A stretch of 64,000 nt of DNA from IDS-8 sp964607425. Lineage in GTDB: Bacteria > Pseudomonadota > Gammaproteobacteria > Steroidobacterales > Woeseiaceae. Both the position numbers and the translations under genes were made by a program. The stretch is taken from contig CAZSKQ010000006.1 of the NCBI GenBank assembly GCA_964607425.1, positions 1-64,000 on the forward strand, given 5' to 3'. This document shows positions 32,201 to 39,766 of the stretch, one piece after another; positions within the stretch are counted from its first letter, which is position 1; each line of letters begins with the position of its first letter. The notes below the pieces were generated by a model that saw only the letters and a program-made list of their open reading frames with translations, made no database searches and was not told the origin of the DNA.

Positions 32201-32376
32201 CCGGTGCCCAGCGCGCGATTGGCACCGGCGTACTGGGCGGCATGATCGGCGGCGCCTTCCTCGGGCTCTTCTTCTCGCCACTGTTCTTCGTGGTCGTGCG
32301 GCGCGTTTTCAGGCGCCGCAAGTCCGCGGAGGACGAGGCGGGAAGCGCGGCAGTGGAACCCGATGCCACGGCCTGA
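29218..32376 (+). CDS. RND multidrug efflux pump, AcrB/MexB (HAE1) type
   Basis: This 1052-residue protein is a full-length proton-driven RND permease: N terminus MAQFFIGRPIFAWVIAIVIM, two large periplasmic loops and 12 transmembrane helices. The proton-relay Asp407-Asp408 pair lies in GLLVDDAIVVVENVERV, at the same numbers as in AcrB. It exports hydrophobic drugs or toxic compounds with the adaptor encoded 11 bases upstream. The next gene, a TetR regulator, overlaps its 3' end by 14 bases. Confidence 0.96.
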   Translation: MAQFFIGRPIFAWVIAIVIMIAGLLSITQLPVSMYPSIAPPTVSINASYPGASARVVEDSVTQIIEQNMKGLDGLLYMSAASSSSGSASVTLTFANHINPDIAQVQVQNKLQLAMPLLPQEVQRQGVSVTKANTGFLMVIGFVSEDGSMSRDDISDYVAANVVDPISRVQGVGNVQVFGAQYAMRIWLDPNKLEVYRLTPSDVIRAVQAQNQQVAVGALGAAPAVPGQQINATITAQSRLQTPEEFRDIVLRSNRDGSALTLGEVARVELGAESYEFISRYNRQPSSGVAVMMATGANALETAAAVEAQIAEMEPFLPAGMKAVIPFEVTPFIQLSIENVIETLLEAIVLVFLVMYLFLQNFRATLIPTIAVPVVLLGTMAVLFALGFSINMLTMFAVVLAIGLLVDDAIVVVENVERVMSEEGLSPVEATRKSMGQISGALVAIGLVLAAVFVPMAFLGGATGVIYRQFSVTIVSAMALSVLIALSLTPALCATILAPLKKGEQHGEKGFFRWFNRNYDRAAGKYRRAVRGMLARSWRFMAVFAVLIAIMGVLFLNRPSSFLPPEDQGMLFAMVQAPVGATQQRTMESVKKLEDYFLGSEQETVESLFTVQGFSFATGTGQNNAMAFIKLRDWSEREAAELGVDAVAGRAMEALMQIQDAMVYAFAPPAMPELGTSAGFVFYIKDNANLGHDALVAARNQFLGAAAQSPLLANVRPSGQDDAPQFKVDVDVQKAGALGLSMADINNTLSIAWGGQYIDDFIDRGRVKRVFVHADAPYRMVPRDFNLWSVRNDEGEMVPFSAFASWRWDYGSPRLARYNGVPAMEINGEAAPGVSSGEAMEEVERIVAQLPQGIGLEWTGLSFQERLAGAQTPLLYTLSVLIVFLCLAALYESWTIPTAVMLVAPLGILGIAVAATLRGLERDVYFQVAMLTTVGLTSKNAIMVVAFAQDYIEQGLDLVAATMQAVRDRLRPILMTSLAFGMGVLPLALASGAGSGAQRAIGTGVLGGMIGGAFLGLFFSPLFFVVVRRVFRRRKSAEDEAGSAAVEPDATA

Positions 32377-32971
32377 ACAGCTTTCCAGGGCACAGGCGCG
32401 CACGCAGCAGCAGCGCGCGCGCATTCTCAATGCCGCGCGCGTCTGTTTCGTGAAGCATGGATTCAACGCCGCCAGCATCGCAACGATCGCCGAGACCGCC
32501 GGCATGAGCCCCGGGCTGATTTACCGCTATTTCGAAAGCAAGAACACCATCATCCTGGCCATCATCGAGCAACAGCTCGAAGAAGCCCGCGCCGACATCG
32601 CCGCGCTCGATCCCGGCATCGACCTGGTGCCGGTATTCCAGGACCTGTTCGCGCGCTGGCAGCGCGCCGATGCCGACCTCATCAACCCGGCGCTGCTGCT
32701 CGAAATGACCGCGGAGGCGACCCGCGACCCGCAAATCGCGAAAGCACTCGCCGCGGCGGACCGGGTCACGGGGTCGGAGCTGAGCGGCTGGCTGCGGGCG
32801 ATGGCCGAAAAAGAAGCACGCGAGCTATCGGACCGCGGAACGGAGGCGCGCTCGTTCCTCCTCCGTTGCCTGCTCGGCGGGCTCGCTATTCGCGCGGTTC
32901 GGGAGCCGGACCTGGATCCGGCGGTGCTGAGAGAAAGCCTGGAGCTGATACTGCCGCACGTGCTGCGGTAG
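32363..32971 (+). CDS. TetR/AcrR-family repressor
   Basis: This 202-residue regulator has an N-terminal helix-turn-helix (about 12-58, RILNAARVCFVKHGFNAASIATIAETAGMSPGLIYRYFESK) and a helical ligand-binding C-terminal domain. It overlaps the RND pump gene and probably represses the operon through the palindrome at 27924-27939. Unusually it is the last gene of the operon rather than divergent from it, so repression would also limit its own level. Confidence 0.93.
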   Translation: MPRPEQLSRAQARTQQQRARILNAARVCFVKHGFNAASIATIAETAGMSPGLIYRYFESKNTIILAIIEQQLEEARADIAALDPGIDLVPVFQDLFARWQRADADLINPALLLEMTAEATRDPQIAKALAAADRVTGSELSGWLRAMAEKEARELSDRGTEARSFLLRCLLGGLAIRAVREPDLDPAVLRESLELILPHVLR

Positions 32972-33072
32972 GGTCGGGAGCCGGCATGCAGCGCTCTCCG
33001 CATAACGCCGGAAGTGTCGACCGGCGCCCTCGTCGAGCGACTATGCTGTAACAACCCGAACCGGAGAACCCG

Positions 33073-33417
33073 ATGAAATACCTGTGCCTCGTCTACAGCG
33101 ATGAAGACAAGCTCCACAACCTCCCGGAAAGCCCGAATGATGCCGAATGCCTGGCCTTCGACGAGCAGGTGAAGGCCAGCGGGCACTGGGTCGCCGGCGA
33201 GGCGCTGCAGCCGGTGCGGACGGCGACCACGGTGCGGGTCAGGAACGGCAAGACCTCGGTCACCGACGGCCCGTTCGCCGAGACCAAGGAGCAGCTGGCG
33301 GGCTTCTGGCTGATCGACGCCCGCGACCTCGACGATGCGATCCAGGTCGCGGCGGGCATTCCCGCGGCGCGGGTTGGCAGCATCGAGGTGCGGCCGCTGC
33401 GGCAACTGGCTCCGTGA
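33073..33417 (+). CDS. YCII-related DGPF-domain protein
   Basis: This 114-residue protein starts MKYLCLVYSDEDKLHNLP and contains the signature TSVTDGPFAETKEQLAGFWLIDARDLDDAIQVA of the DGPF/YCII-related family. These are small alpha/beta proteins often found with ECF sigma factors. Their function is mostly unknown. No sigma factor gene is adjacent here. A TATGCT -10-like box lies about 30 bases upstream and CCGGAG precedes the ATG. Confidence 0.9.
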   Translation: MKYLCLVYSDEDKLHNLPESPNDAECLAFDEQVKASGHWVAGEALQPVRTATTVRVRNGKTSVTDGPFAETKEQLAGFWLIDARDLDDAIQVAAGIPAARVGSIEVRPLRQLAP

Positions 33418-33526
33418 CCGGGGAAGACCCCGTGCCGGGGGCACGCTCCGCGCCGCCGGAATCGCGCAGGACGAGCCCTCGCACCTGATCTCCTGTAATC
33501 TGGTGCAGAGGCAGGCGTGGTGATCC

Positions 33527-34972
33527 GTGCGCGCAAGAATTGAGCAGCTTGAACAGGCCGCCCGACGGCTCGACCCGGACGCGCCATTACGACGCGACTG
33601 GTGGGAGGCCGCCGGCGCCTATACCGAGCAATTCCTCAAGGCCCTGGAGGAGCTTCCCGCTTACCGGCCGGGCGCCGGTGACCCCGGCGGCGCGCTCGCG
33701 CAGCCCTTCGCGGAGGAGCCGGCCGGCATTGACGAGGCTCTCCGGGTGCTGGACTCGGAGGTCCTCGCATCCGGGATCAACGGCGCGTCTGCCCGCCACT
33801 TTGGCTACATTCCGGGGGGCGGGCTCTACCCGGCCGCACTGGCCGACTTCATCGCGGACGTCACCAACCGGTATTCCGGCGTGTTTCACGCCGCCCCGGG
33901 GGCGGTGCGGCTGGAAATGCAACTCGTCAACTGGCTGGCAGGGCTCGTGGGCTATCCAGCCGGGACAGCCGGCGGCGACCTCACGTCCGGCGGCAGCATC
34001 GCCAATCTCAGCGGTATCGTCGCGGCGCGCGAAGCACACGGGCTGCGCGCGGCCGACCTGGGGCGGCGGGTCGTCTACCTCGGGGACCAGTGCCACCATT
34101 CGTTGCTCAAGGCTTTGCGGATCGCGGGGCTGGAGGAATGCATCCGGCGGGTCATACCCGTCGATGACCGCTGGCACCTGGACGCCGCCGAGCTTGCCAG
34201 GCAGGTTGAATCGGATCGCGCCGGCGGCTTGCTGCCGTGGCTCGTAATCGCGACCGGCGGTACGACCGACACCGGCGCCGTCGACCCGCTTGCCGAGATC
34301 GCCGAGATCGCGGCGGCCGAAGGCCTCTGGTTGCACGTGGATGCCGCCTACGGCGGCGCATTCCTCCTGACGGCGGACGGCCGCCGCGCCCTGGCCGGCA
34401 TCGAGCGCTCGGACTCGGCCGTGATCGATCCGCATAAGGGCTTGTTCCTGCCGTTCGGCAGCGGAGCCGTCCTGGTACGCAACCGCGAGCGGCTCGCGGC
34501 CGCCAACCGCTATAGCGCGAACTATTTGCAGGATGCGCAGCATCCGGCCGCCGAGCTATCACCGGCCGACCTGTCGCCCGAACTGAGCCGGCCGTTCCGC
34601 GGCCTGCGCCTGTGGCTGCCGCTGATGCTTTTCGGGCTGGCTCCCTTTCGCGCGGCGCTGGAGGAAAAACTGCTGCTCGCGCGCTATTTCCACGCGCGGA
34701 TATCGGAGCTGCCGGGCTTCGAGGCGGGACCCGCCCCGGACCTTTCGGTGGTCACCTTCCGCTATCGCCCGCGGCGCGGCGATGCGGACGACTTCAACCG
34801 CCGCCTCCTCGCGTCCATGCAGGAAGACGGGCGCGTGTACATCTCCTCCACCCTGCTCGATGGCCGCTACACCTTGCGGCTCGCCGTACTGCACTTCCGC
34901 ACCCACATCGCCGAGGTCGAGCTCGCACTCGAGATCCTGGCGCACTACGCGCAAAAGCTGCGGCGCAGCTAG
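33527..34972 (+). CDS. PLP-dependent group II decarboxylase (aromatic-L-amino-acid decarboxylase-like)
   Basis: This 481-residue enzyme has the PLP fold of group II decarboxylases: SGGSIANLSGIVAAREA, HVDAAYGGAF and the PLP-binding Lys304 in SAVIDPHKGLFLPFG. It should remove CO2 from an aromatic or related amino acid to give an amine. The substrate is not certain. It begins at a GTG (33527) without a strong ribosome site. Its stop overlaps the convergent ferritin-like gene by 4 bases. Confidence 0.9.
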   Translation: MRARIEQLEQAARRLDPDAPLRRDWWEAAGAYTEQFLKALEELPAYRPGAGDPGGALAQPFAEEPAGIDEALRVLDSEVLASGINGASARHFGYIPGGGLYPAALADFIADVTNRYSGVFHAAPGAVRLEMQLVNWLAGLVGYPAGTAGGDLTSGGSIANLSGIVAAREAHGLRAADLGRRVVYLGDQCHHSLLKALRIAGLEECIRRVIPVDDRWHLDAAELARQVESDRAGGLLPWLVIATGGTTDTGAVDPLAEIAEIAAAEGLWLHVDAAYGGAFLLTADGRRALAGIERSDSAVIDPHKGLFLPFGSGAVLVRNRERLAAANRYSANYLQDAQHPAAELSPADLSPELSRPFRGLRLWLPLMLFGLAPFRAALEEKLLLARYFHARISELPGFEAGPAPDLSVVTFRYRPRRGDADDFNRRLLASMQEDGRVYISSTLLDGRYTLRLAVLHFRTHIAEVELALEILAHYAQKLRRS

Positions 34973-35727
34973 TGCCGCTGCCGGGATGCGGACCCCTGGT
35001 TGGCGGCGCCCAGGGTCATCTCCTCACACCAGGAACGCACTGTCAGAACGTGCTCCTTTTCCTGCTCCAGCGCCCGCTGGAATTGCTCCGAGATGTCCTT
35101 GAGGCCCATGTCGTCCGCCAGCCGGATCAGCAGTTCCCACGATGCGTTGTCCGCCAGCTCGAGCTGCAGCAGCATCTCGAGGCTTTGCGCCAGCGTGGTA
35201 CGAGGATCGTTCAGCACCTTCTGGAAGCCCATCGCCGCGACCCCCGCAACGTCGGCGTCCGGGGTTTCCGCCGTTGGATCGGCGCCCAGCGACTCGATGC
35301 AGTCGCTCAACAGCTGGAAATGCTCCAGCTCCTCGTCGCGGATGTGCTGCAGCTCGTCGACCGTAACCGGGCCGACAGCATGCCGGTCCTCGAGCGCCTC
35401 GCACTTGTTGATCACGCTTTCATAAAGGCGCACGCCGCTGCGCTCGAACGCGAGCCGTTGGCCGAGTTTGTTGAGCAGCACCGCCGGGTTTTTGCCCGTG
35501 GCTTTTTTGGCGCCTGACTTCAGCGCCCCGCGCAGCGTGCCCGGCAGCGGGACGGAGCCTATTGGATCGGCTTCCGCGATGTATTGCTGCTGGAGCGCGG
35601 CGATGCTCGGGACGCGCTCACCGGTCTCCCCGGTGTACTCCTCCGCGCCACTGATCATGCGTTCGCTGTGTATCGGCGACATGTCGATGCCGGTGCGGTT
35701 CTTACCCATTTCTGCTGGTTTTGCCAT
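34969..35727 (-). CDS. ferritin-like domain protein
   Basis: This 252-residue protein has a disordered N terminus (1-80) and a four-helix ferritin-like bundle (about 90-240). Glu/His pairs are spaced for di-metal binding: RLYESVINKCEAL, IRDEELEHFQLL, MLLQLELADNASWE and EQEKEHVLTVR. It resembles bacterial ferritin-like stress proteins of DUF892/DUF2383-like kinds, but the exact family is unclear. GAGGAG precedes the ATG. It starts 20 bases after the stop of the second ferritin-like gene and is probably co-transcribed from the sigma54 promoter upstream of that gene. Confidence 0.78.
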   Translation of the reverse strand: MAKPAEMGKNRTGIDMSPIHSERMISGAEEYTGETGERVPSIAALQQQYIAEADPIGSVPLPGTLRGALKSGAKKATGKNPAVLLNKLGQRLAFERSGVRLYESVINKCEALEDRHAVGPVTVDELQHIRDEELEHFQLLSDCIESLGADPTAETPDADVAGVAAMGFQKVLNDPRTTLAQSLEMLLQLELADNASWELLIRLADDMGLKDISEQFQRALEQEKEHVLTVRSWCEEMTLGAANQGSASRQRH

Positions 35728-35746
35728 TGCTTGCTTACTCCTCGAT

Positions 35747-36922
35747 TCAAGCCGCCGCTCGCGCCATGTCCTTGGTGAGCTCGGTGCCGGGGCGCCACTG
35801 ATAGCCGCCGGCGACAATATCGGTCGGCGACCCTTCGGCATTGAGCGTATCGCGATAGCGGCGCGTGTCCTCGGTTTCCTGCGAGCGGTCCACGAATTCC
35901 GTCCTGGCCGCGCTCAGTTCCAGTTCCTGTTCCAGGGTTTCGCGCACGAAATCGCGCTGGCTCTCGTACGGGATGGGATCGGGAAGCGCCTCGGGAAGAA
36001 TCTCCGCCGGATCGCGCTTCTCGTGCTTCTTGAACAGCTCCGCGACCACCTGCAGGTGACCGAGCTCATATTCCAGGAAGCGTTCCCAGATGGCCTTGAT
36101 GCGGGCGTTGGGCTCCGCCTCCATGCAGCTGTAGTAGTTCCAGGCTTCGTTGGCTTCGTACAGCATCCACTTCTCGAGCAGCGTCTCGTTCGGGTCGATA
36201 ATCGAGCCGTATTGCGTCACGTGCTGTTCCTCGATCGAGGCGATCTCCGCATAAACCTGCCGCGCCATCGGGTCGGCGAAGGTCGGGCCGATGTTCATGT
36301 AGTAGTCGCGCGTCTGGTACTCGCCGGACATGATTGTCAGCGCATTCATCTTGCTGATTGGTTCGGCCGCCGCACGATCGTAATGCTCCCGCAGGTCGTC
36401 CAGCGGATGCCGATGCTCGAGCGATGTCGGGCGGCCCGGAATCACGTCGGTATACGACTGGAGAATGTTATTGGCATCCTTGCCCTGGACGCGATCCATC
36501 AGCGCGGAATAGCGATACAGGTGATCGAAGTCCTCCAGCAGCCCGAAGCGGTAAACCTGTGCGAGGTAATCATCGGGTTCCTGTTGCGCGACAGCTCCCG
36601 TGACCTCGATCGCGACCTGCTCGTAAGCGATCGTGGTTTCCAGCGGCGAATGGTCGCCGGAAAGCAGCCAGTTGATCATGGTCTGCTGGTGATGCTCGAC
36701 GCGCCGTATGCACGCGAGCGGCTCTCGCAACTCCCCGTTCATCTGCGCACAGAGATGCTGGAACCGGTTCGCCTGTTGCTCGATACCGTTCATCAGGATG
36801 ATCCGCACGCGCGTGAAAGCGTCGTCATCGAGCTTGCTGACAGGCTTTTGGACCAGATCCCGCCAAGTGAATACCTGCTGGTCGAGCGGGGTACCTCGGG
36901 AATCGAATAGTTTGACGGCCAT
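35747..36922 (-). CDS. large ferritin-superfamily-like protein of unknown function
   Basis: This 391-residue, mostly helical protein contains repeated Glu/His metal-site-like motifs (VEHHQQTMINWLLSGDHSP, LLEDFDHLYRYSAL, YAEIASIEEQHVTQYGS, FLEYELGHLQVVAELF). They suggest a duplicated or extended ferritin-like bundle. There is no signal peptide. It forms an operon with the smaller ferritin-like gene downstream. A sigma54 promoter 45-62 bases upstream points to stress-induced metal or peroxide handling. The function is not established. Confidence 0.75.
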   Translation of the reverse strand: MAVKLFDSRGTPLDQQVFTWRDLVQKPVSKLDDDAFTRVRIILMNGIEQQANRFQHLCAQMNGELREPLACIRRVEHHQQTMINWLLSGDHSPLETTIAYEQVAIEVTGAVAQQEPDDYLAQVYRFGLLEDFDHLYRYSALMDRVQGKDANNILQSYTDVIPGRPTSLEHRHPLDDLREHYDRAAAEPISKMNALTIMSGEYQTRDYYMNIGPTFADPMARQVYAEIASIEEQHVTQYGSIIDPNETLLEKWMLYEANEAWNYYSCMEAEPNARIKAIWERFLEYELGHLQVVAELFKKHEKRDPAEILPEALPDPIPYESQRDFVRETLEQELELSAARTEFVDRSQETEDTRRYRDTLNAEGSPTDIVAGGYQWRPGTELTKDMARAAA

Positions 36923-36966
36923 GGCTCCCTCCTGCCGGGGTCGATAGGGAAATGTGGACTGGGGCT

Positions 36967-36984
36967 TTGCAATAACCGTGCCTT
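36967..36984 (-). promoter_or_regulatory. sigma54 promoter of the ferritin-like operon
   Basis: On the minus strand it reads AAGGCACGGTTATTGCAA. GG-N10-GC is correct, with one mismatch (A for T) in TGGCAC-N5-TTGC. Confidence 0.75.
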
Positions 36985-37198
36985 CGAGCGCGAGTAAGGG
37001 CGGAGGCGTTTATGCCGTTGAAAAATCGCGGTCTCGGCTCTTCAACCTCCCGATCCGGTGTCGCTTTATCGCAAGTCCTCCCCCGCGGGACCCGCAAAGA
37101 CTCGCGGCATGTTGCTGCCGGGGCGATTCTTACCGGGGGTTGTAATTTCTACGCGAACGGGGATCGGGGTGCCAAAAGGCTGGCGCCGCGCAGTGGCT

Positions 37199-37204
37199 TA
37201 TAAT
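37199..37204 (+). promoter_or_regulatory. sigma70 -10 box
   Basis: An exact TATAAT lies 25 bases before the start codon of the lipoprotein gene at 37229. The matching -35 is poor. Confidence 0.4.
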
Positions 37205-37228
37205 TCGAGGTCGGAGCGGAGGTAAAGA

Positions 37229-38176
37229 ATGTTGATGCGATTGGGTGCGGCCGCGATTGCCGTTTTATGGCTGGCGTTCGGAACGGCATGCGACCTCGGC
37301 GATTCGGCCGGCGGCGAGCCGTTCGCCGAAGCGGAGGAGCTGATGGTGGCGGATCGCGCGTTTGCCGAGGCCTCGGCCAGGCGCGGAGCGCCGGCGTGGT
37401 CGGATGTCTGGGCGGATCGCGGCTTGCTCTATGGCAACGGCGACGACCCGACGATCGGCCCGGCCGCCGCCGAGCGGGGCGTGGCGCCGATCGTCGATGA
37501 GCTGCGCTGGAAGCCGGTCGCCTCCGGCATGCTCTGGCCCGGCGAGCTGGGATATACGGTCGGGCACTGGTGGCTCGCATCGTCGCCGCCGGCAGCCGAG
37601 GAGGACTATCGGCGATACCTGACCGTCTGGCAACGTCTGAACGGCAGGTGGAAAGTCGTCCTCGACCTCACGATCCCCGAGCAGCAGACGACCAGCTCGG
37701 CCCGCGCGTTCGACTTCTGGCTGGGCAACTGGCAGCTGGACCAGCACATCTGGTCGGGACGCCGGGACGAATTCGAGCCTTACCCGGCGGCAAGCCAGGT
37801 GCGCATGATCGAAGGCGGCGGCGCCCTCGTCGAAAATTTCGAAGGGAAGGCGCGCTTGTTCTGGATGGGCATGGACGAACCGGCTCCCGTGCGCGGCGTG
37901 AGCGTGCGGCTTTACTATCCGGAGGAGCGTGAATGGCGCATCTTCCGGATGGACACCCTGGATCCCAAGTTCGGCCCGCCTTTCACCGGCAGCTTTTCTG
38001 GCGACGTCGGCGAATTCGTGCTGAGGGAGCGTCCGGCGGGCATCCCGCCGAGCCGGATTCGCGTCGAACGCAAGATCGACGGCGCCGTCCACTGGCAGCT
38101 CGCGCTGCGCACACCGGACGGCAAGAGCTGGCAGCCCCTCTGGTTCATGGAATCCCGCCGCGAAGGGAAAAACTGA
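37229..38176 (+). CDS. two-domain lipoprotein (DUF4440/NTF2-like plus DUF1579-like)
   Basis: This 315-residue protein has a signal peptide with lipobox-like FGTAC (Cys21). An N-terminal SnoaL/DUF4440-like half follows (about 35-155, ADRAFAEASARRG to WQRLNGRWKVVLDL). A C-terminal half (about 165-310) begins FDFWLGNWQLDQHIWSG, like DUF1579-type lipocalin-like domains. It is likely periplasmic and may bind a small hydrophobic ligand. GGAGGTAAAG precedes the ATG. The precise role is unknown. Confidence 0.75.
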   Translation: MLMRLGAAAIAVLWLAFGTACDLGDSAGGEPFAEAEELMVADRAFAEASARRGAPAWSDVWADRGLLYGNGDDPTIGPAAAERGVAPIVDELRWKPVASGMLWPGELGYTVGHWWLASSPPAAEEDYRRYLTVWQRLNGRWKVVLDLTIPEQQTTSSARAFDFWLGNWQLDQHIWSGRRDEFEPYPAASQVRMIEGGGALVENFEGKARLFWMGMDEPAPVRGVSVRLYYPEEREWRIFRMDTLDPKFGPPFTGSFSGDVGEFVLRERPAGIPPSRIRVERKIDGAVHWQLALRTPDGKSWQPLWFMESRREGKN

Positions 38177-38192
38177 TGCCCGGCAGCGCGTC

Positions 38193-38552
38193 CTAGCGCG
38201 ACTCCGGCCTCTCCAGCCGCTCCTGCCACTCTGCGAGCTCCCTGGCCTGCTCGGCCGTCACCGGCTCCCCCCGGCTGACGAGGCAGCGATAGATAAGGAC
38301 GTCCTCCGGCCAGCTGGCCAGCCCGCCCTCCGCGGCCTCCTCCCGGGCGGTGCGCGCAGTCTCGATCACCTCGTCGGCTCCTTCCTGGCTGCGAACAGGA
38401 TCGCCCCGGACGGTCTCGGTAAGCAGGGCAGCCTCCTGGCGGCACTCCGTAACCGCCTGCGGCGATGCATCCGGGAATTGCGGCCGGGAGGCACAGGCGG
38501 TCAGGCTGGCGGCTGCGGCAACCGTCGTGATCGCAAGAACGGGACGGTACAT
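38193..38552 (-). CDS. small lipoprotein of unknown function
   Basis: This 119-residue protein has a signal peptide ending in LTAC (Cys20), then a helical, Glu/Arg-rich domain with two further cysteines (VTECRQEAALL and LIYRCLVSRG) that may form a disulfide. No family is recognised. AGGAGG precedes the ATG at 38552. It is divergent from the membrane-protein gene at 38683. Confidence 0.72.
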   Translation of the reverse strand: MYRPVLAITTVAAAASLTACASRPQFPDASPQAVTECRQEAALLTETVRGDPVRSQEGADEVIETARTAREEAAEGGLASWPEDVLIYRCLVSRGEPVTAEQARELAEWQERLERPESR

Positions 38553-38630
38553 CGGCTGGGCCTCCTGCGGCGAATAGGGTGCCAAAACCAGTGTACAGGA
38601 TCGTCCGGGTAGCCGCCCGCGGGCGGTGCT

Positions 38631-38649
38631 CGTGGCACGCCGATTGCAT
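38631..38649 (+). promoter_or_regulatory. sigma54 promoter of the gene at 38683
   Basis: CGTGGCACGCCGATTGCAT has exact TGGCAC-N5-TTGC and GG-N10-GC spacing, 34 bases before the start codon. Confidence 0.85.
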
Positions 38650-38682
38650 CTCGCCCAAAATTCCAATCGATGGAGAACCGTT

Positions 38683-39729
38683 ATGGCAACCATTCACCAT
38701 GAGGCAGTGGCCGAGACGGATCGGCCGCTGATCAGCTGGGGAGCTGTTTTTGCGGGCCTGGTATTCATCGTGGCGGCCAGCTGGCTGCTGTTTTTGCTCG
38801 GTTCCGCGATCGGCCTCAGCGTCGCGGGTGCCTTGAACGTCGGCCAGGAGCTGGGCATCGGCGCGATCGCCTGGCTTTTGCTGACGGCATTGCTGACGTA
38901 TTTCCTCGGCTCCCTGCTGACGGCCCGGCTGGCCGGCAAGCCGGAGCGCTCCGCCGGCATACTGCACGGCATCACGCTGTGGAGCCTCGCGACGGTGCTG
39001 ATGCTGCTTATCGGCATGTGGGGCGTGCGCGGGCTGTTCCAGGCCGGCAGCGCCGTCGTCGGCACGGCCGTTTCGGCGGCCGGGCAGGCCGTTGGCGAAG
39101 GCAGCCAGGGAGGCAACGGCGCAAGCTCCGTTCTTGCGAGCTCGCCCTTGATGACCAGCATACAGGCACGCATGAAACAGGAGATTGCGAAGGCACTGGC
39201 CGAAGCGCAGCAGCCCGGTCGTCCCGGCGAGTCCGCGCCGCCAGGTGGGCAATCGCAACCCGCGGGATCCCCGGCCGGGGAAGGTCAGGAAACACGCGAG
39301 CTCGCGGCGTCGGCCGGAGAACCCGCGGCGACGCAGCAGGAAATCCAGCAGGCGCTGAACGAAATCGACGCGAGCACGCTGGTCGCCGCTACCCAGCCGA
39401 TCATCGCGGGTGAGCCGGAGCAGGCGAAAGACGTGCTGGCGGTCAATACCAGTCTCAGCGAGCGCGAGATCGACGCGGTGGTCGACGGCGTCATGCGGGA
39501 GATGAGCCAGCAGATCAACGAGGCGCAGGCCCAGATGAGCCAGACCGTGGAGCAGGTGTCGACCTACACGCAGGCTGTCACCTGGTCGGCTTTCGCCGCC
39601 GGCGCGCTCGCCCTGTTGGTGGCGATTGCCGGCGGCTGGCTCGGCGCGGGCCGGGTGCACCGGCTGCATACGCACGAGGTGACGGACGAGGAGAGCCGGC
39701 GCCCGCGGACCGGCCGTCGTTCGATCTGA
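38683..39729 (+). CDS. membrane protein with three N-terminal helices and a periplasmic helical region
   Basis: This 348-residue protein has three hydrophobic helices in the first 130 residues (WGAVFAGLVFIVAASWLLFLLG, LGIGAIAWLLLTALLTYFLGSLL, TLWSLATVLMLLIGMWGVRGLF). A long Ala/Gln/Gly/Pro-rich, coiled-coil-like soluble segment (about 135-300) and a final helix (about 303-325, AFAAGALALLVAIAGGWLGAG) follow. It resembles stress-associated YrzE/PhnA-like membrane proteins, whose role is unknown. ATGGAGAAC precedes the ATG. It has its own exact sigma54 promoter. Confidence 0.78.
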   Translation: MATIHHEAVAETDRPLISWGAVFAGLVFIVAASWLLFLLGSAIGLSVAGALNVGQELGIGAIAWLLLTALLTYFLGSLLTARLAGKPERSAGILHGITLWSLATVLMLLIGMWGVRGLFQAGSAVVGTAVSAAGQAVGEGSQGGNGASSVLASSPLMTSIQARMKQEIAKALAEAQQPGRPGESAPPGGQSQPAGSPAGEGQETRELAASAGEPAATQQEIQQALNEIDASTLVAATQPIIAGEPEQAKDVLAVNTSLSEREIDAVVDGVMREMSQQINEAQAQMSQTVEQVSTYTQAVTWSAFAAGALALLVAIAGGWLGAGRVHRLHTHEVTDEESRRPRTGRRSI

Positions 39730-39766
39730 TAATCGCGCAAGTAATCGAGCGGCCTGCGGCTGGCGG

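Larger units (their letters stand above)
36923..37228. other. intergenic region between divergent genes
   Basis: It holds the minus-strand sigma54 promoter at 36967-36984, an imperfect TTAC-N8-GTAA repeat at 37130-37145 and a plus-strand TATAAT box at 37199-37204 for the lipoprotein gene. No gene is visible. Confidence 0.55.

Noticed and set aside
38569..38585. Minus-strand TTGGCACCC-N4-TTCGCC as a sigma54 promoter for the lipoprotein at 38552
   Set aside because: GG-N10-GC spacing is right, but the predicted start would fall at or after the ribosome site, leaving almost no leader, and the -12 box has a mismatch.
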